From Neurospora tetrasperma FGSC 2508 (taxonomy: Eukaryota; Ascomycota; Sordariomycetes; Sordariales; Sordariaceae): a stretch of 64,000 nt of DNA. The notes beneath the pieces are model-generated. The model was not told where the DNA came from. It saw nothing but the letters and a program-made list of their open reading frames with translations, and did no database searches. The translations under genes and the position numbers were made by a program. The stretch lies in NCBI RefSeq assembly GCF_000213175.1, contig NW_009799101.1:394501-458500 (forward strand), in the 5' to 3' direction. Shown here in pieces: positions 11,901 to 24,278 of the stretch (its first letter is position 1; the number at the start of each line of letters is the position of its first letter).

Positions 11901-14458
11901 TACCCGTCTTTCATGACTTCATCACCTGGCAACCCCTCCATTTCTGCCATCCCATCCTAGCCAACGGTCCGGCAAGCAGGGAGCATCGGTCCGGCGTCTC
12001 CAAAAACAGACGAGATTCCAGTCCGATTGTGTGGGTCACGGGCTCAGAAAAAAAAGAGAGCTTTTTTGTGACATCCCCGCTTCCATCGGTCCCCCAAAAC
12101 GGAGCTGCTCCCAGCTTTGACAAGCCACAGAGGTACCTTTATTTTTTATTGAGGAATTGCAATCATCGCCAACCGAATCGAACAATCACCATCCAGGAAA
12201 TCCGGACATCTCGGTCGACAGACACTAAAAACAAGTCGAGGGACTTTCCGTGGTCCACAATTCCTTTTTCCACTTCTCTCCGGTCTCCCGTCACATCCAT
12301 CATCTGTTGCGCGCGCGTTTGCACTTTCCAAGTCACAGACAGCTTTCCGCATCGATCCAGTGCTGCCGCCATCCCCACACCCGAAATAACTGGCCTGCCG
12401 CTAGAGCCAAATTCCCAAGGCACCTACGCTACCTCTACCTGCCTCCAGAGCCCCAGCCACCCCTCCCCGGCGCAACTCTCCCGTCTCTTCGTTTTTTTTT
12501 TGACTCGACTCGAGGTCCCCTTCAGGTTCTCTTTCCCGTCGAGGTACTTCTGTCCATCACTCAGCAAGTCGAGGAAGCAGACCCAAGACCCTTCCCAGCA
12601 CAGCACAGCACAGCAGCAGCAATAAGCAGATTGCACACTGGGAACTCGGAGAGTACTTTGCGACAACCTTCCATCGAGGTCGACAAGAGGTTCCCGCCCA
12701 CGCGCGCATCACTCGGTCTATCGCCAATACCTCAACTCTACCTACCTCTACCTCAAGTTTTCTGCAATCCAGACAAGAGAACGTTAAAGTCACCTCTACA
12801 CATACCTTACCTACCCTTTGCATCGCATCTCCCACGTCGCTCCGGTCGTTCGGGACTTGGGTGCAACTTTGAACAAAACCTGCGAGGATAAAAAAGTTAT
12901 TTGACACGGTCAATTCTGCCAGTAAGTGCATCTCGCTTTTCTCATCCCTTCGAGCTACTGTGATCGATATCTCCCCCCATGCCCCTGTCATCCATCATCC
13001 ATCCATCCATCCATCCATCATTCGCTCTTTTTTTTTTTTTTTTGCTCACTTGCACACATCCCGATCCATCATTCAATTTCCCTTTTTTGCGCGCGATAAC
13101 GACCCAGAAGCCGAACCACGGTATCATGTTCGTGCTTTTTGGGAATGTCGTGAGCACTTTGCATCGCACTTGCACTGCACACTGTCTCTGCTTGGCCTGT
13201 CTGCCTGCCCCATCTGGTTACTCTCGTTTTTTACTACCGAGTTTATCCAGTGTGGGCTTGGTGTTGTTACTAGCTGAGCATGACGCCGCAGCCTGCCGCA
13301 ACATCAAAAGATGCAAATAAATGCCACAACCACCACTGTCGCTGCTCTGCCCGGCCTCATCAATTGTCGACCAACCCCCAACCTGCCCGTTGTGAGAGAG
13401 ATATGATTGCTGCTGCTACTGCTGCTTCTGCTTCTGCTGGTCGGCTAGACTGAACAGACGGCAACCCAGCACATGCACATTTGTCTCCAACGGGAACAAA
13501 AGGGACATGGGTTTGGAATGCGTGGGATTCCCCATGCAAGTGGTCAGCACCGACGCCTCCAAATTACCTACCCTTCATCCTCCGTCCTCCCCCTTCCTTT
13601 TCCTTCTCCTGCGTGCAGCCACTCAACCCGTTCGCGGGTTGGGCTGACCCAAGACCGTCACTTTTCCCCGGTGCCAGTGTGTGGTCGCCACACGGGCAGT
13701 GAGGAAGTATGACGCGGACTGGACCAGGCTCAATGCTGAGCTGTGATTTGCTGGAGCTCAACCATTCACTTTGAGCTCCGGATGGTCACCACAGCACGCA
13801 AGCAAAATGCTGGAAGAGGAATAAGAAAAAAAAGGGAAGAAAGAAAAAAGACAGCGAAAAAGAAGAGGACATCAAGACAACAAAACAAGCAGCAAAAAGA
13901 AGGGAGCTTATCCGCGACAGCAGGCGATGACAGAAATGAAAAGAGATTGAAAAGGAAAAAAAAAAGAGGCAGGCCAATGCATCTCCCATCTCACAGGCAT
14001 ATCTGGCAGCCCAGAGCGGCAGAAGCAGACAGTCAAAAGCAGAAGCAGAGCAAAAGCAGAGCAGAGCAAAAAGCAATTCGTCCGTTGGCGACAGTCACAG
14101 AAGTTTGCTGCAGCCCCGAGCGTCACGAAAAAAAGGGCGTTAGCTTGGCCAAGCCTTTTTCCCCATTTTATCTCCATCAGCTCATTCTCTCTCCGTTCCC
14201 CCATTCAATTTGCCCGCCGCCTGCAGAGAGCAAGGGACCAAAAAAAAGCCAGCGCTCAGTCATCGTTCACAAAGCCCAGTTTACAACCAGTCCTCAGCAT
14301 CCACACAAAAGCAATCCCATCCATTCGATTGTTCCTTGATACAAACTATTTCTGAATCTGCACTGCTACAGTTCAGCCGTTACTGACTTTTTGAACTTTT
14401 TTCACCAAAAAAAAAAGACTCGGTCGGCAGCAGCAGCAAGAACACGACAATTAGCACA
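8989..14458. other. Intergenic region and long leader, 5.5 kb
   Basis: No recognisable protein. The first few hundred bases are the dehydratase 3' region. From about 12,000 the plus strand becomes strongly pyrimidine-rich with many upstream ATGs, T and A runs and a CCAT microsatellite near 12,997-13,019. This resembles the very long regulatory leaders of fungal transcription factor genes. Overlapping frames of 200 residues in 12,029-12,891 are Ser/Pro/Arg-rich in two frames at once, a hallmark of non-coding pyrimidine tracts. Confidence 0.45.
9060..9092. repeat. T run followed by (GA)8
   Basis: A 16-base T run passes into eight GA units just downstream of the dehydratase stop codon. Confidence 0.9.
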
Positions 14459-14556
14459 ATGGAGCAGTGGACGATTCCGCCGCAGCCTATGCCCGCCATG
14501 GGGTCAACGGAGTACACTGTTTACCCCAACTCCACCAGCCACCCCAATGGCCTTCA
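14459..14556 (+). other. Candidate upstream first exon of the Myb gene
   Basis: An ATG in good context (CACAATGG) opens a 98-nt segment reading MEQWTIPPQPMPAMG and onward to a GTAAGT donor at 14557. The composition is protein-like and P/Q-rich, like the gene downstream. It would splice in phase to acceptors at 15963, 15981 or 16038, all in frame with the ATG at 16039. The resulting 1.4-1.5 kb intron would be very long for a fungus, so this is a proposal, not an established exon. Confidence 0.4.
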
Positions 14557-14827
14557 GTAAGTACCTCTTTCCTTGTACCTTTCTCGTATCTGTCTGTCCT
14601 TCCCTTCCCTTTCCTGTCCCCAGAGCAGAGTGGTAGTAGTGGGGGAACATGTGCGATACATACCTCACTCGGTCGGTGCCTTGAGTTCAAGACACGCGCC
14701 GTCGTCGTTCCTGTTCTCTGTTCTCTGTTTGTCTGTTCTTTATTTTTCTGTTGTTGTCTACCTACCTACCTACCTTTCCTTGTCTCATCATAGCATCTTC
14801 TCCATCTCTTCCCTCGACACAACATTC

Positions 14828-14830
<3 letters not shown>

Positions 14831-14868
<38 letters not shown>
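14831..14868. repeat. (GT)19 microsatellite
   Basis: Nineteen uninterrupted GT units lie inside the proposed long first intron of the Myb gene. Confidence 0.95.
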
Positions 14869-14869
<1 letters not shown>

Positions 14870-15332
14870 TGTGTGTTTGGGACTAGGTTACTACTGCTGC
14901 TACTCGCCTAGCTACTAGCGACCAGTCGGCTCGGCTTGAGAGACCACTAGTGTGGTCTGGTCTGCGTAGTCGGCCCTGCACGAGAAAGCGATCCAGGTCC
15001 CCGTCACCCACCAGCATCCCGTCGAGTGTCTTTCCCCTTCCCACGCCCGCGCGCAACAATCACTTTTACATGATACATGCTCCTTCCTCTCTCAGACCTT
15101 CCCCATCCACCATCACTTTGATTTCTTCTCCATCATTCATGTACCCCATCTCCATGCCCATGTACTCGTCGCGTGCCGTCCTGGGCCTTGTTTGTCCTCC
15201 TCTTCGTCTGTAGTGTTTGCCGAGTCGACGGGACACTTGCAAGACTTGGGACAAAGAACGAGTACGAGTAACGACTCGCTTATCCGGGTACCAGCTACTC
15301 CTACAAACTGCTGTACTGTACGAGCGGCAGTG

Positions 15333-15355
15333 CAAGCAAGCAAGCAAGCAAGCAA
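15333..15355. repeat. (CAAG)5 microsatellite
   Basis: Five full CAAG units plus a partial one, in non-coding DNA. Confidence 0.9.
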
Positions 15356-15496
15356 CAGGAGCAGGCATATCGACATTAGCAGCCGAGGGCACGAAAGACG
15401 TTGGGACTGGACTCCTTGTCGCGCTAGCATCAGTCCGTCAAAAAGTCGACGCAAGCACGGGCATCATCCGTTTGACAGACAGACGGGACCTCTCTG

Positions 15497-15515
15497 TCTC
15501 TCTCTCTCTCTCTCT
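15497..15515. repeat. (TC)9 microsatellite
   Basis: A TC run of nine units plus a T, upstream of the Myb gene. Confidence 0.9.
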
Positions 15516-16038
15516 GCCCCCCTGCCGCCTACCTCTACAGTACATCTACCTACAACACGCGCCGCCGCTGGCCGAGACCCTGCCTGGACTTGGACTTGAC
15601 CAGACACGGATGAAAGTGGGTTGGATAGACACCTACCTCCCCTCTACTTCTGTCGCCTGGCTGGCCTCGTACCTCTGCATATTATTACCCACGCACAGAA
15701 ACAATTAACCATCCTTTGACTCGGCCTGTTTCGTCATCCTTTCCCACCCGTCGGTCATCGGCGCGCGCCAAAAAGCTACCTCTCGGGCCTTGTTTCGATA
15801 CCTTCCTTAGTTGATCCCCGCCATTGCCCTTGGAACACCCCTTCTTTTCTTCGTCCCATCAACAACACTCCGTCACTACACGTACCCGTGTTCGCGCGTG
15901 CGTTCACGTCTGTCGACTGCGACCCCTGCTGTCGCGGTGCAGCCTGGTGCTTCGTGCCCCAGGCCGACCCGAGGACGCAGCGACCCATCGCATCGCGACC
16001 CGCACGCAACCCGCAACCCACCACCGTCCGTTGCCAGC

Positions 16039-17471
16039 ATGAAGAAACAACAACAGCAGCAGCGGGTCCCTAATGACGTTCATGCTCAGGCATGGCGTCA
16101 ACCCACGCCGTCGATGCCGGCGCTGCCACAGCACCATCTTCCTCCGCATCAGCAGCAGCAGCAGCAGTTGCAGCCGCAACAACAATCACAACAACAACAA
16201 AGCGCGTTTGCTAACCAACCCGCCTGGTATCCCAGCCCGAACCACTATGCCCAGCAGCCCGAATTGACTCGTCGCGACCAGCCGCCCATGGACTTTCGCG
16301 CCTACGCCCAGAGCCAGCCGCAGCCGCCGCAGCAGCAACATGCCCAACATCAACAACATCACCAGCAGCACCAGTCCCCACACCAGCAGCACGCCCAGCA
16401 CCCACAACACCATCAGGCTGCCCCCGTCCAGCCGTCCATGCCCCATGCCCCACAACCTCAAGTGACGCCGCAACAGCCAGCCCAGCAGCAGCAACAGCAA
16501 CAACAGCCTACCCCCGTTCCTGCTCCCGCCCAGCCAAGAGGCCGTAAGCGCAACGCTCCCGGCGCGCAACCTTCTCCCCATCCCCAACACGCTCCTCAGA
16601 TCGCCCACGCGCCGCCACACGCTCCTCAACACCAAGCGCAACATGCTCCTCCACACCACGCGTCGCAACCTGGCCAGCCTCAGCATGCGTCCGTCCCCCA
16701 GCCTCCTCAACAACAGCAGGCTCAGCAGCAACAGCCCCAGGTTCAGGCCCACCAAGCTGGCCAAACCGCTCCCCCCGCGCAGCAGACTCCGGTCCCTCCT
16801 CCGGCCGCTCAGCCCGTCCCCGTTCCTCAGGCCCAGGCTCCGGCTCCGCCTCAGGCTCAGCCTGCTGCTCCCGTCCCTGCCCCAGCCTCCGATGCGACCG
16901 CTCCGCCAGCGAAGAAAAGTCGCACCAATACCCCTTGGACTCCGGCAGAGGAGCATCGCTTGAAGCAGATGCGTGATGCGGGTAACAGTTGGGCCGAGAT
17001 TGCCAAGGTACATCAATCTGTGTTCTAATTCGAAGAATGACCAAAGCTGACCATAATCCAAACAGACCTTCCCTACCCGCACTGAAGGCTCCGTCAAGAA
17101 ACACTGGTACAAGGATATGCACTATGCCGAGTTTGCTGAGGATGAGGTAGTTAGCGCCCACCTTCTTTTCACCCTTACCTACATTGGTGGCATGCTGTTG
17201 TTGTGGTGAGAAACCAGAGATGCTGACTGAGACGTCAAACAGAGTGCCGCCCTCATGAACGCCATCAAGGAGTACGAGAACAACAAGTGGAAGGCCATTG
17301 GCGCCAAGGTTGGCAAGCCGGCCAAGGCTTGCGAACAGTATGCTAAGGAGCATTTCCCTGGTAAGTTGTGCTCCCTTGTTCCCCGATGTTACCCTGAAAG
17401 AAAAAGACCAGCTGTGCTAACGTTTGTGTTTGTTTGGAATAGAGCTCTTCGCGCCTCAGAAGGCTCGCTAG
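16039..17471 (+). CDS. Glutamine-rich Myb/SANT transcription factor
   Basis: Exons 16039-17007, 17066-17146, 17243-17360 and 17443-17471 give 398 residues from the ATG at 16039. The first 290 residues are a low-complexity Gln/Pro/His/Ala tract with a basic patch (RGRKRNAPG). A Myb/SANT domain follows: TPWTPAEEHRLKQMRDAGNS, WAEIAKTFPTRTEGSVKKHW, YKDMHYAEF. A second Myb-like helix unit, SAALMNAIKEYENNKWKAIG then KVGKPAKACEQYAKEHF, comes before the short end ELFAPQKAR. The conserved tryptophans and the KKHW recognition segment support DNA binding. Introns are 58, 96 and 82 nt with good signals. The frame is open upstream to 15811 and a more distal first exon at 14459 is possible, so the true N-terminus is uncertain. 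Its large upstream region fits a developmentally regulated nuclear factor, but that is inference. Confidence 0.88.
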
Positions 17472-20400
17472 AGATGGATGACTACGTCATCTCCGACACG
17501 ACAAGGGTCTGATTGCCAGTGACGAGCTTTGCAAAGCTGTACGCTGTCTGCAGCGTGGTCAGCAAAAATACTCTCATAAGGAATACATCTGCCTTGGCTC
17601 TCGTGGCCTAGGCGGCTGCGGGGCAACTCTCTGGCAATCGCAGTCGGATGACCTGGTACCCTCGGGTTCCTTGGGTTTCCGACATCTCCGGGCCGGACCA
17701 TATAAAACCATCAAAGTCAGGCTTTAGTTTAGTCATGGGCGTTTTGGGATGCAAGATCAATATCTGGTAGACACACGTCTTTGGTGTCCGCCAAAGGTGG
17801 GCATTTACTTGTCCGCCAAATCGGAAATGGATGAAGAAAGAAGAACCTCAATCGAATCGAAGAAAAGTTTCGTTGTTTCCTTATTTTCTCTTGGGCTTGG
17901 ACTTGTCTATTTCGGAAGTTGGGAGAAAGGATGGAAGGCCTTGTTATGGAAAAAGATTTCTTGCTTTGCTTGCGCGCGCGGGCGATGGGTATCAATCGTC
18001 GCTTGGTTCACAAACTCTCTCCTCTTGCCTTTGTTGATGTGTTGATGTCGATGTTGTCGTGTTGTGGATGTCGTGAACATGGAGGGTTGACGTGACAAAA
18101 GAGGTGGGTGGGGTGGATATAACTTTCATGTGGAGGAAATTACTCGACGACTTGATGGGGTGTCCAAATCTAAACAGATCACGGTGCCAGGTTGAAGCTG
18201 GATGTTGTTGTCTGATGGTCAAGGGATCCCCGGGGACGGACTTAGTTCGAAGGTTAGAGAGATTGATCCTGTTCTTGTCGATAGTCAATGTTGGTGTAGT
18301 CTAGCGGGAGGGTACGTAGTAGCGGGTTAGCAGGTTGGTAGTTAGTCGTCGTCGTCGTTGTCGTCACTGAGTTGCTTTATACCCCTTCGCGTTCTTGACT
18401 ATTTTCTTTCTTCGACAGCTGTTCCTTCGTGTTGCAGCAGATCTATCACTCGTCCAGTTAGGTAGGTTACCGTCTCACCGCGGTCAAGGGGAAGCCTAAT
18501 ATCAATGACGGTGGGTGAACGCAAATTCCCTTGAGTATAGAAATTTTAATGAGAACGCTGTTACGCGTCAGGTACAAAACACCCGCCTGGACCGAATGAA
18601 TGGAATTCTACCCGTTGACGACTGTATATGATCCCTCTCATCCGGGAGGCAGTCAGTCGTCGACCGGGCAAGCCCGCGCATTCCGTATTCCGTATACTGT
18701 ATACTTCCTTCCGAGTCCGAAAACTGCTGAAGGGACGTATGTTGGACGCAGGTACCTATGTCTAGGTACTTATGGCCATTGTTAGGCTTAACCTATAATA
18801 CGACTTTGCTGTTAATTTTTCTCGAGTCGAGTCGAGTTGCTCTTGCCCTTCCTTTTTTCCCTCCTCTCTTTCTTTTTCTTTTTCCTTCCTTTTTAAAAGA
18901 AATAAACAGAACTATACCTATACAAACAAACAAACAAGCAAACCATACAAACAAACAGACAAACAAATAAAGAAATAATACAAATGTATTATATTATATC
19001 GACTATAAACATGGGAGCACACACACGACGCTAAGTTTAGGTACCTACCTCTAGTTAGTGTAGTTGGTGTATGGTAGAGTATGGACAGGGACAGATACTG
19101 TAGGTAGGAAATTAAATATGTTATGATATGAGTTGAGTTGAGACGGTAATGAGAGTTGAGATGAGATAGTGGTGAAGGAGAGGATGATGATGATGGAGAG
19201 GATGATGGTGATGAAGCTAGATGTTGAGGTGGAAGGAGGAGGAGAATAATAATGAGTTGTAAGGAGGATAAGGTGGGTACTTATTATTTCTGTATCCAGT
19301 CTACCTACTACTCGCGTATGGTGTCAGTCTAGACTATGTAGGTTGATTTAAATCGTTCCAGCGAGGATCGCGGTGTCAAATGGGAGTTAAAGTTCATCAT
19401 CAGTTTTGGGTTGATAGAGCGAGTCAGAGAGATACCTGCGGTTGGGTGTGCTGTCAACAAGTTCCTGTTAGTGAGGTACCTAATGAGCCGTTTGATCGCT
19501 CCCCTTTTCCGCTATAACAGAGCCTTCATTGGGTTGGAACAATGTTTGGATGCAATGTGTATTGTCTGTTTATGATATCTACAAGTATGTTATTCCTGAT
19601 TTATTCACGTAGCTAAGGAAGAGACGAGTCCTGAGCAAGCTTCTGGTGTCTTCTTGTCCCTACCAAGCGTCTTGCCGTTGGGGTTGCTGAAGTCTTAATT
19701 GAAGGTGTATTCAAGCCCTCATCAGTTGATCCAGGCTTTCAAATCTTTCAAATTCCCCTTACACCAGGCCGCGCACCAGTGCTCTTATACCTAGGTAGGT
19801 AGCAAGTATTGCGTCGAGGTATGTACATCAGGAGCATGAGGGTCGCAGCCGCCCGCAGCTGTCAAAGGCGTACCGAGGCACCCAAGCTATAGTTTTGATC
19901 TGCAAAAATGTATAACTTTGATTGCAGTGCAATTCGTGGAGGCTTGTACACAAAGTGTCAATGAATTGCGTTTGGTTGTCTCACCACTTGCCTCGTATGG
20001 GGTTGTACAAGGCACCAGAGAGGACGAAAGGGGGGGTAGAGAGATCTGCCAAGAGATGGTCGAGGATAATGATTATTTGGGGATTTTGATGCTGCTGCTT
20101 TTCAGTTGGAGGCCTGTGCCATGGAACCGGTGCAGCAAAAGCAAAATGAAAACCAGAGGCGCGGTACATGCCACTGCAGGAGAAGCCAACATCTCTCGGT
20201 GATGCAAGTTAGTTCCTAGAAGGGAAGAAAAGTGAGAAAATCAAAGTAAATGTGCGAGGTGCAATGGAACGCATTGCAGGCTCGATCTCGAGCCACAAGT
20301 CCAAACATGTGAATGCTCGTGGTGATTCCAAAGAATCCATCCAGTCTGGGCAGGCAAGGCCAGGTCCCTCGACGACAAGGTGTGGTGCAAACATGTCCTT

Positions 20401-22611
20401 GAAAATTCGCGAATCGTGATTGGTAGGAAAATGAGGCGGTACCGAGACGTTTTGTTTTGCCTCATCATCATCACACCCACACCATACGTACCACCATCTT
20501 TGGTAAAGAAAGAAGAGAGACATGATTGCCGAAAATAAACCTCAGCTGTCTGTCTAGCTGTCCAGGGACAGAGAAAGCGATTCACGCGCTGAGCCCAGAT
20601 GTCAGGCAAGTCCAGCTGTGAATACGACGGACGGCATGGGTGCGTGGCGATTGGTACATCAGCCCGCAAGTAAGCACACCTCCACGCACGACTTTCTCAG
20701 CTTCACCCAAGTCAAGCCATTCAGTGTAGTGTACATAGTACACTACGCATCCCAGATCCCCAATCACATCAATCACCCTGCGCGCTTGCGGCCCATCGAT
20801 TCTCGTGGGCTAGGGTTGCAAGTCTGAAGAGTTCGTGACGGCTCTTGCTTGGCTTTATGTAGGGAAAAAGCCACAGCGTTGACTGTCTGTCGTGCATAAG
20901 TCCCTTTGCACATAAACCGTTGTCCATTCGTTGTCCGTTAAACTTGACCTCACTCAATTCCCAGACCTTTGGATCGGAGCGGACAAGTAGAATGAATTGT
21001 TTGCTCGACTTTTATGATCAATTGCCATTTCCACCTTTTTACTCGCATTGTCCTATTTTCAGGGAGGCAGTGTATTTCCCTCCCATTCGTTGAGACATTT
21101 GTTGTGAATAGTGTGTGTACACTACACCTCCAGGATCCCAGGTCGGCAATAGAGCAGTGAGTGTGTCTAGTGTAGTGACAGCCGGTGTGTGGTGTGTGCA
21201 ACAAGCCATATCGGGAAGCGCGCGATTGTCCAACACGAACTGACAAGGTGGTGTCAAATTGTAGATACCTATGCAATGCGATGCGCTGCGCTACGCTGCT
21301 GTTGTGTCAGCTGCTGCTGCACATGTATTCTAACGGATAGATGAATCCCCATAATCATGAAATCCAATTGCGCAGTTTTGTTTTCTCACGTCATCGAAAA
21401 GACCCCTTTTTAGAAATTGGGCGATTTTGCAGAGAGAAAAACACCAAAAAAAAAGGAAGGAAAAAGGCCTGGGCTCTCTTTCTGGGGATTCTCAGGGAGT
21501 ACGCTAGTGGATCGATCACGAGGGAGTGGACCATATTCTCCACAGTTTAATGTCCCTTGGCGGGAGTCGGGGTCCAATTCAAGCCGATCAGTGTCACTCC
21601 CTTGTCCCATGGAATCGATGTTTCCCCGTTTTATTTCCTGCATCCGATCTTCCCTTTTTTTCTCTTTCACGCAGGCTCCCCCACATTTTGGGATGGTTGA
21701 CTGACTGTAGAAAGAACTTGTGTGTTGCCCGGGAGCTGTCCAAAAGGTCCAGGTGGAAGAGCTTCCCTTGGTGGAGGAGGAGGAGGGTTGGCATCCCATT
21801 GTTTGGAAGCGAGCGAAGGTCCCAGAAACTGGCTGGAATTCGACCACATGTTTCTCCAACTTCCAGATCGAGAAAGTGATGGCCCAGCTTCCCTTTGAAA
21901 GAAATCCTTGATCAAGGTTTCCTTCTCGTCCCTCTTTTTGCATTTTGCCTCCTTTCCTCTTTCCTTTCTCCTCTGTGGTCGACTCTCTCGTTTCACCCAT
22001 TCACCAACCATCGTTACGTGACCGGTCATAACGGAAACAAAAACTAAACACCCTCGCTAACTACAGCCAACATCAACAACCCCGGTACCGAACAAGCCGA
22101 GAGAACGACGACCATCAATCGGGCAGTTACTTGGGACTGAAGAACTGCACTCACAACGAAGTGAGTTTGTTCACCACCGTACATACAACCCCGCGCCAGC
22201 ACAGCCTTTCTTGAAGCCAACCACCACCTGCGCTGCTCTATTCCTTTCCCCACGAAGGATTCGCTGCGAGTGCGTGCCCCATTGCATCCGACTAGGGGAT
22301 CGACTAGGCAAAAAGCAATTAAACCGACTTTGGCCATCTTAGCCGGTTAGTACGGGGAAACCCCTATAGGCGATTCCCCTGCAAGGGCCGTTGTTGGTAA
22401 GGTAGGGTCCGCCGTGGGTCACATGGGCTGTTGTGGGCGGTGGTGGTCCCTTGGTTAATCTCAATATTTTACGATACGACTCCCCACGTCAGTCCACTCT
22501 CACTGTCAACATTCCATTGTCCGTCCTCCTTGTCGATTCGTTAGACGGGGGCAACATCATCACTTTCGTTTGTTTCTTTCGAAAACAACATTACACAAAA
22601 CAAAAGTCAAA
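17472..22611. other. Intergenic region, 5.1 kb
   Basis: I see no gene in this stretch. It has AT-rich parts (about 18,900-19,330, with CAAA and GATGA simple repeats), a perfect palindrome at 20726-20746 and GC-normal parts whose open frames (for example 20,241-20,669 on minus) have no recognisable domain. The last 600 bases are a likely leader of the GH16 gene. Confidence 0.4.
20726..20746. repeat. Perfect 9-bp inverted repeat with 3-base loop
   Basis: GTAGTGTAC, ATA, GTACACTAC. It may be a protein-binding palindrome or chance; no gene starts nearby. Confidence 0.6.
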
Positions 22612-24169
22612 ATGCGTTCAACAACGGTTTTGACTTTGGGCGCTGCTACTGCCCTGCTCGGCGCAGGCAACGTCCTCGCCGATGATATCCCTACCTGCTC
22701 ATTGGACAAGAAGTGTCCAGAGTCGGCACCTTGCTGTTCTCGTAAGTCTTTTGTTTTTTTTTCTTCACTCTTCAGTTGGCACCACCACCACCACATCTGC
22801 CATTTTGACATATCAACACAATGCACGACGGCAGCTCACTAACGCATCTATCCGCGCCACCGCAGAATACGGCCAATGCGGCGTCGGCGCCTACTGCCTC
22901 GGCGGGTGCGACCCGCGCATGTCCTTCTCTCTAGACTCATGCGTGCCCGCCCCCGTCTGCCAAGACAAGACATACAAGATGGACAAAGCCTCCATGTCCA
23001 AGATTGTCGACATCAGCGAGTACCTCGGCGACCCCTCCAAGGCCGACTGGGTCTCCCAGGGTGAACCCCTTTCGTACAACGACAACACGCTGCTCACCAT
23101 GCCCAAGAACTCGGTCGGCACCGTCCTGGCTTCCACCACGTACATGTGGTACGGCTCCGTCAAGGCGCGGCTCAAGACGTCGCGCGGCCGCGGAGTCGTG
23201 ACGGCCTTCATCCTCATGTCGGACGTCAAAGACGAAATCGACTACGAGTTCGTCGGCTCCGAGCTCACCACCGCCCAAACCAACTACTACTTCCAGGGCA
23301 TCCCGACGTACGCCAACAGCGGCAACATCAGCGTGACGGACACGTACTCCAACTGGCATGAGTACGAAATCCGCTGGACGCCCGACCAGATCCAGTGGCT
23401 CGTCGACGGCCAAGTCGGCCGCACCAAGCTTAAGTCGGAAACGTGGAACGCCACAGCCAACCAGTGGGACTTCCCGCAGACTCCCTCGCGGGTGCAATTG
23501 TCCATTTGGCCCGGCGGCGCGGCGTCCAACGCGCAGGGCACCATCGACTGGGCGGGCGGTGCTATTCAGTGGGACTCGGAAGACATCAAGAACTACGGGT
23601 ACTACTTTGCTACGTTTGGAGAAATCACAGTGCAGTGCTACGACGCCAAGAGTCCACCGGGGACGAACAAGGGCACGTCGTATTACTATAATAGCTACAG
23701 GGCGACCAACGATACGGTGGTGGATAGCGATAAGCCTACCGTGCTGGCGTCGTTCCAGGGGACCGGCACGGATATGGATGCTGGTAAGCCGAGTGGGACC
23801 AAGGGCGGATCGGCGAGCGCGACCAAGGCTGGTGGAAGCAAGGGGACGTCGGCGCCGAATTCGATTCCGGGGGCGGGAGCGGCGCCTAATCAGGTGCCGG
23901 GGGGAGGGTCGGGGAGTGTCTCTGGAGGATCTGGATCGTCGTCGTCCGGCAGTGACGGTGGAAGTTCGGCGGGTAGTGACAGTGGGAGCGGCGCGAGCAG
24001 TGGTTCGAATGCGTGTGGAATGAATGGGTTTTCGCAGAGTTGTGATGATGGAAGTGAAAGTGGAAACGGCGGTTCGTCCACTAAGAATAATGGTGTCAAG
24101 ACGAGGGATGCGCATGGGGCGAGCGCGTTGGCTGCTGTGGTGGGGATTGTTGGGTTGATGGTTCTTTAA
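22612..24169 (+). CDS. GPI-anchored CRH-type GH16 transglycosylase with CBM18
   Basis: Two exons (22612-22741, 22866-24169; 124-nt intron) encode 477 residues. A signal peptide (about 1-24, ending VLADD) leads into a cysteine-rich chitin-binding CBM18-like module (CSLDKKCPESAPCCS, QYGQCGVGAYCLGGCD). The GH16 domain spans about 95-300 and its active site DEIDYEF places the nucleophile E167, D169 and the acid/base E171. A Ser/Gly-rich linker and a C-terminal hydrophobic stretch (SALAAVVGIVGLMVL) indicate GPI anchoring. Family members (yeast Crh1/Utr2) link chitin to beta-1,6 or beta-1,3 glucan in the wall. The N-terminal CBM18 places it nearer the Utr2/Crh2 side. The intron splits the CBM18 just after the CC pair. 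Wall cross-linking is well supported by family; the exact acceptor is not visible. Confidence 0.94.
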
Positions 24170-24243
24170 AGATGTCTTTATGAAGGGGTGTAAGAGTGAA
24201 AGGAAGAGAGAGAGAGAGAGATTTGATTTGATCAGTGAAGATT

Positions 24244-24278
24244 GGACAGGACAGGACAGGACAGGACAGGACAGGACA
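24244..24278. repeat. (GGACA)7 tandem repeat
   Basis: Seven perfect 5-bp units lie about 75 bases after the GH16 stop codon, probably in its 3' UTR. Confidence 0.95.

Noticed and set aside
12029-12891. Two overlapping plus-strand frames of about 200 residues
   Set aside because: Both are Ser/Pro/Arg-rich in different frames of the same pyrimidine-rich DNA, typical of a non-coding leader.
15811-16038. In-frame extension upstream of the Myb ATG at 16039
   Set aside because: It has no ATG and starts only from TTG; it is better explained as leader or as intron plus short exon.
20241-20669. Minus-strand frame of 142 residues in the 5-kb gap
   Set aside because: Composition is that of random translation; no domain or start context supports it.
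23358-24023. Overlapping frames on both strands over the GH16 gene, up to 392 residues
   Set aside because: They are shadows of the GC-rich real coding frame, Arg/Pro-rich and without domains.
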